A stretch of DNA of 64,000 nucleotides from G965216745 sp965216745 (lineage in GTDB: Bacteria; Pseudomonadota; Alphaproteobacteria; Rickettsiales; Anaplasmataceae). Below, piece by piece: positions 48,849 through 57,891 of this stretch. Below the pieces are notes generated by a model. The model made no database searches and was not told the origin of the DNA. It worked only from the letters and a program-made list of their open reading frames with translations. The stretch covers positions 868,001 to 932,000 of the forward strand of contig OZ244191.1 in the NCBI GenBank assembly GCA_965216745.1, in the 5' to 3' direction. Each line of letters starts with the position of its first letter. Position 1 is the first letter of the stretch. The translations under genes were made by a program, and so were the position numbers.

Positions 48849-49131
48849 AATCTTAGTATTTTTAATCAAACATAGCACAAGCAAAATAAATTGACTCATC
48901 AAGAAAATAAAACTCAACAAGGAACATGGTGGTAAATATTAATTTATTACCAAAACATCTCTTCGAGAAACCTAAATTAGGCACGAAAACTCAATAATTC
49001 CAGCTAAACTTATAAATTACCTAACTCTAATCAATATTTTGATAAATATTATGAAATTATCATTGATTATTAATAAACATTATGCAACACTGCAGATGAT
49101 TATTATGTTTTTTTAGTTTTCGGCTCCTGAT

Positions 49132-50523
49132 ATGTGGAATTTTTCATCTCTTCGTAACTTAAATCCTGATTCTTATGTATATATATATGGTCTGGGCATT
49201 AGCGGTTTATCGGCCTCAAAGGCCCTTTCAGACTCTAATATAGATTTTTTTGCATGGGACGATGATCCAGAAAAACGGCAAAATTATCAGTATGATATAC
49301 TCGAACCCGAACATTGCGACTTTTCTAAGGTTTCTTATGTGATTTTAAGCCCTGGCATATCACATGAAACACAATTAGTAAGGAATGCCAAAAAGCATGG
49401 GTCCAAAATCATTTGTGACATTGAGTTGTTTTTACAAGAAAAAAAAGCTCCTTTTACAATCGGAGTTACTGGCACAAATGGTAAATCCACTGTTTGCAAA
49501 TTATTGAGTCATATATTGTCACAAAACCCATCCAGAAAGGTGCAAGTTTTGGGAAATATTGGTAAACCAGTATTGAGCCTGAACAGCGAATCTGACATCA
49601 ATATAGTTGAGATGTCTTCTTATCATTTGGATTTATGCTCTCAACAGAGCATAGAAAACGGCCTAGACATTAGAATACTAACAAATATATCCGAAACTCA
49701 TTTAGATAGATACGGATCTTTTGATGAATACGTTAAATCAAAAATGAGTATGCTATCCACACAAAATCTCGCCAAAGATTCAATCAAGGGTGTTATTTCC
49801 ATCGACTCCGATGTAATGTTGAGCAAATATGAGTCAATTAAAGATTTACCTGGCCACTTTATAATACCAACATCACAGCAGAAATGTTTGAAAAATGGAA
49901 TCAGTATTCTTAATGGGGTTATTCATGACAATGGTGCTCCAGTGGGTACTATTAAGAATAGCACATCTGTTCTACCCATAAACATAGCAATAGCTTATGC
50001 TGCTTGTAAATTAATGAACATACCATCACATGAGATAATTAATTCCATATCCAATTTCATCCCTTTACCCCATAGGCTTCAAAATATACCTACTGATATG
50101 CTTAACGGAATAAAATTCATCAATGACAGCAAATCTACTAATTCTGCTGCTCTGCAGGTTGCTCTAAATGTTAACAAAGATAAAAACATATACTTGATTG
50201 CAGGTGGTAAAATTCAGGACAAATCGTTTCATAACATTGATTTTGAAAATGTAAAAAGAGTTTTTTTAATAGGAAGGTCATGCAAAGAACTTAGTTTCGC
50301 TTTAAATCATAAATGCATTGATTACAAGGTATGCATTAATTTAAAAAATGCAGTTAATTCTGCAATAGAAGATGCATTGGTTGCTGGGTCAAGCTCCAAT
50401 AATGTTATTCTGTTTTCTCCTGGAGCCGCATCAACTGATCAATGGAAAAATTTCGAACAAAGAGGAGATGCTTTCGTTGAAATATGCATGGCTGCTGCAA
50501 ATTCACAATCTTTTTCTTCCTAG
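49132..50523 (+). CDS. murD: UDP-N-acetylmuramoylalanine-D-glutamate ligase
   Basis: Adds D-glutamate to UDP-MurNAc-L-alanine in peptidoglycan precursor synthesis. The 463-residue protein has an N-terminal Rossmann domain (YIYGLGISGLSASKAL), the ATP loop GVTGTNGKST near residue 112, EMSSYHLD, NISETHLDRYGSFDEYVKSK, and the C-terminal FINDSKSTNSAALQVAL and LIAGGKIQDKSF. It shows that at least this part of the cell-wall pathway is kept. The stop overlaps the tsaE start. Confidence 0.95.
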   Translation: MWNFSSLRNLNPDSYVYIYGLGISGLSASKALSDSNIDFFAWDDDPEKRQNYQYDILEPEHCDFSKVSYVILSPGISHETQLVRNAKKHGSKIICDIELFLQEKKAPFTIGVTGTNGKSTVCKLLSHILSQNPSRKVQVLGNIGKPVLSLNSESDINIVEMSSYHLDLCSQQSIENGLDIRILTNISETHLDRYGSFDEYVKSKMSMLSTQNLAKDSIKGVISIDSDVMLSKYESIKDLPGHFIIPTSQQKCLKNGISILNGVIHDNGAPVGTIKNSTSVLPINIAIAYAACKLMNIPSHEIINSISNFIPLPHRLQNIPTDMLNGIKFINDSKSTNSAALQVALNVNKDKNIYLIAGGKIQDKSFHNIDFENVKRVFLIGRSCKELSFALNHKCIDYKVCINLKNAVNSAIEDALVAGSSSNNVILFSPGAASTDQWKNFEQRGDAFVEICMAAANSQSFSS

Positions 50524-50933
50524 TGCGAACAAAAGAATATTCTCTTCGGCAATTACAACAACTTGCCTGTTCTCTTGCAAAGAAATCTAGTTCTAATCAT
50601 ATTTTTGCATTGTACGGAGATTTGGGTAGCGGCAAAACCACTTTCGCTTCTTTCTTTATTAACTCACTTGTCCCAGAAAACGTAAACAGCCCAACCTTTG
50701 TTCATGCAATAACTTATAAATCTTCAAATAAACTAATTCATCACCTAGACCTTTACAAAGTTAGTTCTATTGATATGCTACAAGAAATCGGAATAGATTA
50801 TTTTTTAGAATCTGGTATTTGTTTGATAGAATGGCCACAAATATCTGAAACCATCTTACCAACCAGAAACAGAACCAATATTTATTTCAAACACTCATCA
50901 GAACAATGCAAAAGAATCATAGAAATAGTGTGA
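50523..50933 (+). CDS. tsaE: tRNA threonylcarbamoyladenosine biosynthesis protein TsaE
   Basis: ATPase partner of TsaB/TsaD in t6A37 tRNA modification. Walker A YGDLGSGKTTF, the VNSPTFVHAITY block, HHLDLYKVSS, and LIEWPQI are in order, as in the family. An ATG at 50484 lies within murD; the GTG at 50523 overlaps the murD stop by one base and yields 136 residues, closer to the usual length, so it is favoured though neither has a good ribosome binding site. Ends 4 bp before the convergent valS stop. Confidence 0.9.
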   Translation: MRTKEYSLRQLQQLACSLAKKSSSNHIFALYGDLGSGKTTFASFFINSLVPENVNSPTFVHAITYKSSNKLIHHLDLYKVSSIDMLQEIGIDYFLESGICLIEWPQISETILPTRNRTNIYFKHSSEQCKRIIEIV

Positions 50934-50936
50934 TTT

Positions 50937-53288
50937 CTAATCTTCTGAAACAAATACGGAAAACTTCGAACATTTCAGCCATTTGGAATCTTTAACATTA
51001 CAAACTGATTTTATATCATCTATAATATCTAGTATTATAGGATTAACATATTCAACTTTCAAAACACCAGTCTTAAATTTAATTGAAACATTTTTCTGCG
51101 TTTTAAACTCACGAACAGATTTTATAATTTCTATCAAATATAAATCGGGAACTCTAGAGCCTATTGGATTAATCAATGATTTGTAGTTTGGCCAGGAACC
51201 CAAAGAATGCAAAGATTTTTCACGAAAAAGTGAAAGAAATATTTTATCAGTAACAAAAGGCAAAAATGGTGCAAATAAACGCAAAATAACATCCATCATA
51301 TAACTCAGACAATTCATAGCGCTGACATCATTATTATAAGCACGTGATTTTACTAATTCCAAGTAATGATCACAAAAGAATTTCCAGAAAAAATCTTCTA
51401 TAGATTCACGGGCACGGTTATAATCATACAAATCAAATGACTCTGACATTTCTTTTGCAACAATTCCAAGTTTATTCATAATCCAAAGATCTATATAATT
51501 ATCTATATCATGAATATTATATTCTTTTATAAGAAATTGAGAAACAAAACGAGAAGAGTTCCATAATTTATTTACTAATTTTTTGCCTATTTTAAGGGTA
51601 TTTGTGCAATATGTAAAATCAGAACCTAATTTTGAAGAAGAAGCCCAATATCTTATAACGTCAGCACTATAATCATCGATTGCTTTTTGAGCAGAAATTA
51701 TATTATTTTTGGATTTGCTCATTTTAGACTTATCTTCTGCAAGGCACCAACCACTTATCACAATATCTTTCCACGGCAAAGAACCAGTATGGAAATAAGA
51801 CTTCACTATAGTGTAAAAAGCCCAAGAACGAATAATTTCATGCGCTTGAGGCCTCATTGTAGCAGGATATATTTGTTGTTTTGAATTTGTAACTTGAAAT
51901 TTATCATTTATATATCCAGCATTAATTTGGGGAGAAATTGAGCTTGTTGCCCAAGTGTCCATAACATCCAACTCAGGTTCAACTTCCGTTTTGGAATAAC
52001 CTTCAGGAAGATCTGTTTTTGGGTTCACAGGAAACTTTGAGGATATTATAACATCCTCATCATCACGTTTAGAATACCAAACAGGAAATGGTACCCCAAA
52101 ATATCTTTGTCTGGATATGCACCAGTCCCATTCCAGGCTATCTATCCACTGTTGGATTTTGATTTTCATATTACTTGGATACCAATTACAAGAATTAGCC
52201 TGATTCAGCAATTGTGACTTATATTCCAATAATTTTATAAACCATTGATAAGTTTCCAGTATTTCAATCCTTGCTCCAGATCTTTCAGAACACTTAATAA
52301 AATGTTTAATAGGTTCTTTTTTGTTTAATAAATTACATTTTTCTAATTCTTTGATTATAATATTTCTAGCATCCAAAACGCTAAAATCTTTTAAAAAGTC
52401 ATTTGAAATTAGTTTTCCATTTTTCGAAATAATGATTTTAATTGGCAAAGAATGTCTTTTTACCCATTTTATATCTAATTCATCACCAAAAGTACAACAC
52501 ATTACAGCTCCAGTACCTTTTTCAGGACGTACTAAATCATCGCATAAGACATTCACCTGAGAATTAAAAATAGGTGTAGTTGCAGTTTTATTATGGAGAT
52601 GAAAATAACGGGAATCTTCAGGATGAACAAATACAGCAACACATGCAGAAAGAAGCTCTGGTCTAGTAGTAGCAACTAAAAAATCTCCAGCATCACTAGC
52701 AAATTTGATATAACACATATGAGATTCATACTCGCGTTCATCTATATCAGCTTGAGATATAGCAGTTTGTTGAATGGTATCCCAGAATACTGGCTTTTTA
52801 TCTCTATATAATAAACCCTTTTCGTAAAGATGCTTAAAAGACATTTGCGACAAAGCTCTAGATCTTTCATTCATTGTGTTATATTCTAATTCCCAATCTA
52901 CACTTAAACCTATGGAATTAAAAACATCCTTGAATTGTTTTCTCTTGGACTCAGAAATATTTTTACATAAATTTGCAAAATGCTTAGGATCGGATTCAGA
53001 GGCATTGATACTATAAGTTTTCTCAACAAGCCTTTCTGTAGGCAAACCATTGTCATCAAAACCCATAGAATAAAACACATCAAAACCACTCATTCTTTTA
53101 TAACGAGCTATAAAATCTGCATGACAATAACTAAACAAATGACCTATATGCAAATCACCTGATATAGTTGGAGGAGGTGAATCAATAATAAAATCACTTC
53201 CACCATTCCATTTATATATAGAACTCTGCTGCCACATATCCGAAAGAGAACATTGAACTTCAAGGAAGTCATACTTTTTTTCAAGCAT
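50937..53288 (-). CDS. valS: Valine-tRNA ligase, archaeal-like form
   Basis: Class I synthetase of 783 residues, shorter than the ~950 of most bacterial ValRS. It opens with LEVQCSLSDMWQQSSIYKW, then PPPTISGDLHIGHLF (HIGH) and has KMSKSKNN near residue 520. The editing domain begins around YIKFASDAGDFLVATTRPELL. The PPTISGDLHIGH phrase and the length fit the archaeal-type ValRS reported from memory for Rickettsia; the tail lacks the C-terminal coiled coil of ordinary bacterial ValRS. Transfer from archaea into the rickettsial ancestor is the usual explanation. Confidence 0.92.
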   Translation of the reverse strand: MLEKKYDFLEVQCSLSDMWQQSSIYKWNGGSDFIIDSPPPTISGDLHIGHLFSYCHADFIARYKRMSGFDVFYSMGFDDNGLPTERLVEKTYSINASESDPKHFANLCKNISESKRKQFKDVFNSIGLSVDWELEYNTMNERSRALSQMSFKHLYEKGLLYRDKKPVFWDTIQQTAISQADIDEREYESHMCYIKFASDAGDFLVATTRPELLSACVAVFVHPEDSRYFHLHNKTATTPIFNSQVNVLCDDLVRPEKGTGAVMCCTFGDELDIKWVKRHSLPIKIIISKNGKLISNDFLKDFSVLDARNIIIKELEKCNLLNKKEPIKHFIKCSERSGARIEILETYQWFIKLLEYKSQLLNQANSCNWYPSNMKIKIQQWIDSLEWDWCISRQRYFGVPFPVWYSKRDDEDVIISSKFPVNPKTDLPEGYSKTEVEPELDVMDTWATSSISPQINAGYINDKFQVTNSKQQIYPATMRPQAHEIIRSWAFYTIVKSYFHTGSLPWKDIVISGWCLAEDKSKMSKSKNNIISAQKAIDDYSADVIRYWASSSKLGSDFTYCTNTLKIGKKLVNKLWNSSRFVSQFLIKEYNIHDIDNYIDLWIMNKLGIVAKEMSESFDLYDYNRARESIEDFFWKFFCDHYLELVKSRAYNNDVSAMNCLSYMMDVILRLFAPFLPFVTDKIFLSLFREKSLHSLGSWPNYKSLINPIGSRVPDLYLIEIIKSVREFKTQKNVSIKFKTGVLKVEYVNPIILDIIDDIKSVCNVKDSKWLKCSKFSVFVSED

Positions 53289-53541
53289 ATCAAAAAACCT
53301 GAAACAACATTATAAACATAATACAAAGAAAGAAATCAAATCACAATATCAAAGTTCATAAACGTTATAGGTCTCAAAAATTAAAAACAAACAAAATCAC
53401 AAGATGTATCAAAATAATATTTTCACGAAACAATGGACATTTTTCACAAAAAATACATATTTACGTACTGGTTAATCTTTACTATATTAAATTTTCTTGT
53501 ATTAATGAAACATAATGATTAAATATACACACACACAATAA

Positions 53542-56316
53542 ATGATAAGAAGAATAGCAGCATTAAAAGAATTAATGGATTCTAGAGAAAAAGAAGATCC
53601 GAATAAGAAGATTATAAAAAAACTTGAACATATTCTAGAAGATCGGAAATTGATATTGAACATTCCAGAAGATATAATTCTTAAAATAGAACAAAAAGAT
53701 AACCTATTTTTTTTATATACTAATAACGAGACATTTAGTAGAAACTTTCAAAGTGAATCAGACGAAAAAAAACTACCTATAACTGAGGAATTTCATGAAA
53801 AACAGAAATATATAATATCATCTCAAGATGCATCAAGCACTGAGGAAAAACTGGAAGAAACACTTATCAAGAATCCTATTGCATTCATTATGATAAAATC
53901 GATAAAAAGTTTTTGTAAAGATGAAAAAATCGATGATAAGAAAATATTCGAAAATATTGCATTGCACAAAAAATGTGTTTTTTTTAAAAAAAATGCATTT
54001 TCAAAAGAAACATTCAGTAATTTAGGAATAAAAATCAGTCAGGCAAAAGAAAAAGATTTTAATGGAGGGTATTGTATGTTGTTTGATGAAAAATTATGGA
54101 TTGAAAATAATGAACAAAATATCCTTAAAGCTAATTGCAATTTATTCGAAGTAAGAGAAGGAGGCTTTTTTTCAATAAATATTAAAGCAACAAAACTACT
54201 GAAAGAAATATCAAAAAGTAAATCCAAATCAAAAAGTAAATCCAAATCAAAAAATGTGTTCACTGAACGAAAAGATTCCACTATCAAAACACATCAACCT
54301 GCTAATTATAACCTTGGCAGTGAAATTGCTAATAAAGACAACCAAGAATACGAAAAACATCAGCTTGGTGAATATCGAAATAATCTAAATAGCATCACTA
54401 AAACTAAAGATTTGTTTGAACAAAAAAACCCGAATAAAGAAAATCATTTTATTATTCCTGAAAATACAGAAAATCAATATGATTTCAATCAAATAAAAGA
54501 ATCTGATGAAATTGAACATTCTCAAAAAAATCCACAATATCAAAAACAATTTTCTACTGAATCTGATGAAATTGAACATTCTCAAAAAAATCCACAATAT
54601 CAAAAACAATTTTCTACTGAATCTGATGAAATTGAACATTCTCAAAAAAATCCACAATATCAAAAACAATTTTCTACTGAATCTGATGAAATTGAACATT
54701 CTCAAAAAAATCCACAATATCAAAAACAATTTTCTACTGAATCTGATGAAATTGAAAAATTTAAAAATAACAATAAACATGCTTCAGACGAAATAAAATC
54801 ACTTTTGGAAGTATCCAATAATCAATATTTTCCAGCATCACAAAATATAACAGTTGGTTACATTGAGAATGGAATCATTTCGAAAAAAAGTATATTGACA
54901 GACCAATTTGTTAGGAATAATAGTATGAATCACTATGAACAATTTAAAGGCAATCAAATTGAAGAAGATGTTATAAATTCTGACAAATATGAACAACGTC
55001 ATCAAAATCCAACAATTAATCAAATAAAAACATCAAATGAATTTGTTGAAGATACAAAATCTAATGAAACTAAAACACAAGAACTTAATACAGAGCAATC
55101 TCTATATAAAAAAACAAAATCATTCTTGAAATCAATACCACCAATACTTGAAACATTTTTCACAACTGATAAAAAAACATCAAAAGATAAAACTGTTTGT
55201 CACAAAAATCACGAAAGTCTTTTGCAAGAACATACCTCTGATGATCAATTTTCTGATAAAACAAATACTATAAGTACAATTCAGAAATCATCCAATGAAC
55301 CTGATTCAAATAATCAACCCGAACAAGAAATGTTAAATTACTATGTATCTAAAACAACTCATCCAAGTCTAGAAATTGATCAATTCCAACAATCTATTAA
55401 ATCTCCTGAAAGCACAAAATATAATGAAACTCAGACACAAGAACTTAATACAGAGCAATCACTATATAAAAAAATAAAAACAAAATTGAAATCATTTATA
55501 ACCTCTAACAAAACAAAATCAGAAAACCATTCTGATGGTGATCAGAGCTCAGAGATCATTGATGAAGAACATCATTATGAAAATAATAATCCAAAATTCA
55601 CAAAACAAAGTAAACCGGATCAAAACAACAAATTTAGCAATAAATCAATCCAAGCAAAAAAAAATATTGATTCATCTAACAACAAAACTCAAAAAAAAGA
55701 TGATGAGAAAATTAAAACAACATCATTTGACAAAAAAATAGAACTTGACCATAATCCTGAAAAACAAACAATAGAAAGTTCTCAAGTTTCAGAAACAGTA
55801 AAAGATCTTACATGTGATTCAAAAAAAACAACAAATAATATTAAAAATACAAATTGTGTCAAAAAAAAACCCAAAAAATCTTCAGAAAATCCACAAGACA
55901 ATTCTATTTTTTATAAAATCAAGGTTATATCTATTGTGGTATCTGCAATAATTTTATGCATTATTTTTTATAAAATTGCATCTAATATTTCAAATCCAAT
56001 TTTTATAGTCACATCAATTGCAGTATTATCAATAATAGCATTTGGTGTTTTTGTATTGATGTCTACAAAATCAACACAAAATGATACAAAGAATGAATCA
56101 AATAAAGTTGATATCGAACAAAAATCAGAAGATGAAATTGATACTGACACACAAGAACAAAAACAGGATAACATTCAAAAATCAAAATTCCATCAAATAA
56201 AAGAAAAAGCAGCCAATATAAAAAATAATGTTAATACAGTAATTTCTGGAATCAAATCAACTTGTCAAGTAGCATCAGAAGTTAAAAATATAGCACAAGA
56301 TTTTCTTTCTTCTTGA
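53542..56316 (+). CDS. Large Lys/Asn-rich tandem-repeat protein with C-terminal hydrophobic hairpin, unknown
   Basis: A 924-residue protein I do not recognise. Residues ~1-220 look globular (charged helices, then NPIAFIMIKSIKSF and GGYCMLFDEKLWIEN). A Ser-Lys run follows near 225-240. Residues 321-400 are four identical 20-residue repeats (SDEIEHSQKNPQYQKQF plus STE). A longer unit containing QELNTEQSLYKK occurs twice, 120 residues apart. Residues ~790-840 are two hydrophobic helices with a short loop, followed by a ~85-residue amphipathic tail. No signal peptide. Composition, repeats and isolation between housekeeping genes resemble secreted effectors of Rickettsiales, but that is inference. 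It is divergent from valS. Confidence 0.65.
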   Translation: MIRRIAALKELMDSREKEDPNKKIIKKLEHILEDRKLILNIPEDIILKIEQKDNLFFLYTNNETFSRNFQSESDEKKLPITEEFHEKQKYIISSQDASSTEEKLEETLIKNPIAFIMIKSIKSFCKDEKIDDKKIFENIALHKKCVFFKKNAFSKETFSNLGIKISQAKEKDFNGGYCMLFDEKLWIENNEQNILKANCNLFEVREGGFFSINIKATKLLKEISKSKSKSKSKSKSKNVFTERKDSTIKTHQPANYNLGSEIANKDNQEYEKHQLGEYRNNLNSITKTKDLFEQKNPNKENHFIIPENTENQYDFNQIKESDEIEHSQKNPQYQKQFSTESDEIEHSQKNPQYQKQFSTESDEIEHSQKNPQYQKQFSTESDEIEHSQKNPQYQKQFSTESDEIEKFKNNNKHASDEIKSLLEVSNNQYFPASQNITVGYIENGIISKKSILTDQFVRNNSMNHYEQFKGNQIEEDVINSDKYEQRHQNPTINQIKTSNEFVEDTKSNETKTQELNTEQSLYKKTKSFLKSIPPILETFFTTDKKTSKDKTVCHKNHESLLQEHTSDDQFSDKTNTISTIQKSSNEPDSNNQPEQEMLNYYVSKTTHPSLEIDQFQQSIKSPESTKYNETQTQELNTEQSLYKKIKTKLKSFITSNKTKSENHSDGDQSSEIIDEEHHYENNNPKFTKQSKPDQNNKFSNKSIQAKKNIDSSNNKTQKKDDEKIKTTSFDKKIELDHNPEKQTIESSQVSETVKDLTCDSKKTTNNIKNTNCVKKKPKKSSENPQDNSIFYKIKVISIVVSAIILCIIFYKIASNISNPIFIVTSIAVLSIIAFGVFVLMSTKSTQNDTKNESNKVDIEQKSEDEIDTDTQEQKQDNIQKSKFHQIKEKAANIKNNVNTVISGIKSTCQVASEVKNIAQDFLSS
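54502..54756 (+). repeat. Four identical 60-bp tandem repeats plus a partial fifth
   Basis: Units start at 54502, 54562, 54622 and 54682 and are base-for-base identical; a fifth unit at 54742 is identical for 15 bp and then diverges. Each encodes 20 residues, so copy-number change keeps the frame. Confidence 0.97.
55063..55475 (+). repeat. Imperfect ~53-bp direct repeat pair spaced by 360 bp
   Basis: The stretches at about 55063-55115 and 55423-55475 differ at three positions. They encode NETKTQELNTEQSLYKK and NETQTQELNTEQSLYKK. The spacing of 360 bp lies in the same reading frame, suggesting an older internal duplication of a ~120-residue unit whose middle has diverged. Confidence 0.85.
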
Positions 56317-56441
56317 AATAAATTTTCAAGGGGGAAAAATCTCATGCTCTAAAACAAAAAGCAATAATTCTGAATTGGAAATATTAGCAAAAAATGCACA
56401 CTAAAATGAAATTTAGCTTTGAAATCAAAATCTCTATACAA

Positions 56442-57641
56442 TTATAATAAATTATAATGAAACATTACAGATTTCAAAGCATTGGTAAGTTGATCTATCA
56501 TTTCTTCAGTATGTTGAGGAGTTGGAGTAATCCTTAAACGCTCGGTTCCGACAGGGACTGTGGGATAATTTATACATTGTATGAAAATTTTATAATCATC
56601 AAGCAATGATTTAGTTATATTACGACATAATTCTGCATCACCAATAATTACAGGAATTATATGTGTACCTTTATCAACAAAAGGAATGTTGGCATCATTG
56701 AAGCTTTTTTTTACTTTTGCAACAACATGACGATGACGAACTCTCTCCTCGCTGCTAGTTTTTAAATGATCTACACTCACTCGAGCTGCAGCTGCAACTG
56801 CTGGAGGAAGAGATGTGGTGAATATAAAACCTGGAGCATAACTTCTGACCACGTCTGTTATAGAATCAGTAGAAGCAATGTAACCACCTAAACAACCATA
56901 AGCCTTAGAAGTAGTTCCCTGAATTATAGTCAACATATCAGAAACTCCATCTCTCTCTGATATACCACCTCCTCTATCACCATACATGCCAACAGCATGA
57001 ACCTCATCGACATAAGTAATAGCATTATATTTTTGTGCAATCTCACAAATTTCATATATCGGAGCTATATCTCCATCCATAGAATATACAGATTCGAATA
57101 CAATCATTTTAGGACGATCGATTGGCTCAGAAGATATCAGATATTTCAAATGATCCAGATCATTGTGACGAAATATACGCTTTTCCTTCCTACTAGATCT
57201 TAAACCCTCAATAATAGAAGAATGGTTGAATTCATCAGAGAAAGCTATACAATTTGGAATCACAGACATCAAAGTAGATAAAGTAGCATAATTTGCCATA
57301 TAACCACATACAAAAGACAATGCAGACTCTTTAGAATGTAAGTCAGCTAAAGACTCTTCTAAAGACACAACTTCTGAATTATTACCTGAAATATTCCTAG
57401 TACCACCTGAACCTGTGCCCATATTTGCAGCAACAGAACTCATTGCAGCAAGAACCTGAGAACTTTGACCCATACCTAGATAATCATTACTACACCAAAC
57501 TATTATCCCCTCATCGGAAACAGAGGACCTAGCATAAGGAAATTCGCCGGCAACCCTTGAAAGATTAAGAAAGTGCCTGTAGCGACCTTGAGACTTAATA
57601 CGCTTTATAGCGTCTTCAAAAATCTCAGTATATCTAAGCAT
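56442..57641 (-). CDS. hemA: 5-Aminolevulinate synthase
   Basis: PLP enzyme condensing glycine and succinyl-CoA, the alphaproteobacterial C4 entry into haem synthesis. The ATG at 57641 gives 399 residues; the frame stays open through the upstream tRNA gene but the extra residues are read-through of tRNA sequence. Landmarks are [24 protein letters not shown], the [11 protein letters not shown] aspartate, and the PLP lysine in [15 protein letters not shown] near residue 245. It lies 20 bp after a tRNA-Gly gene on the same strand and may be cotranscribed with it. Confidence 0.95.
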   Translation of the reverse strand: MLRYTEIFEDAIKRIKSQGRYRHFLNLSRVAGEFPYARSSVSDEGIIVWCSNDYLGMGQSSQVLAAMSSVAANMGTGSGGTRNISGNNSEVVSLEESLADLHSKESALSFVCGYMANYATLSTLMSVIPNCIAFSDEFNHSSIIEGLRSSRKEKRIFRHNDLDHLKYLISSEPIDRPKMIVFESVYSMDGDIAPIYEICEIAQKYNAITYVDEVHAVGMYGDRGGGISERDGVSDMLTIIQGTTSKAYGCLGGYIASTDSITDVVRSYAPGFIFTTSLPPAVAAAARVSVDHLKTSSEERVRHRHVVAKVKKSFNDANIPFVDKGTHIIPVIIGDAELCRNITKSLLDDYKIFIQCINYPTVPVGTERLRITPTPQHTEEMIDQLTNALKSVMFHYNLL

Positions 57642-57661
57642 AACAGTACAAAATAAGAAAG

Positions 57662-57733
57662 AGCGGAAGAAGGGGTTCGAACCCTCGACCCCAACCTTGG
57701 CAAGGTTGTGCTCTACCACTGAGCTACTCCCGC
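57662..57733 (-). tRNA. tRNA-Gly (anticodon GCC), CCA not encoded
   Basis: A complete cloverleaf on the minus strand: acceptor GCGGGAG/CTTCCGC with one G-T pair, D arm AGCTCAGTGGTAGAGC, anticodon stem CAACC/GGTTG enclosing TTGCCAA, and T arm GGGTTCGAACCC. The discriminator is T followed by CTT, so CCA must be added after transcription, unlike the tRNA-Asp in this window. Confidence 0.95.
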
Positions 57734-57891
57734 ATTTACACCAAACTAACACGAAAAATTCATATTATCAACATCTATACTATGAAATTAATCACACAAT
57801 AAAAAATATCACCATAAAACACAAAAAATATAATTAGGAAAAAGATGTATTAAATTTGCAACATAAAGAAGAAACATATAAAACATAAAAA

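Noticed and set aside
48927..48998. Short ORF (23 codons) with an AAGGA-like ribosome binding site upstream of murD
   Set aside because: Too short to support; no match to a leader peptide and no attenuator hairpin follows.
54502..54756. Repeat array considered as a CRISPR
   Set aside because: The 60-bp units abut without unique spacers and lie in an open reading frame; no cas genes nearby.
54385..54780. Minus-strand 131-residue frame and a plus-strand 96-residue frame (54506-54796) with striking repeats
   Set aside because: Both are other-frame readings of the 60-bp tandem repeat in the 924-residue gene; any frame without a stop in one unit stays open. No ribosome binding site.
57642..57752. 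N-terminal extension of hemA
   Set aside because: These codons are the tRNA-Gly gene read as protein; ALA synthase homology begins at the ATG at 57641.
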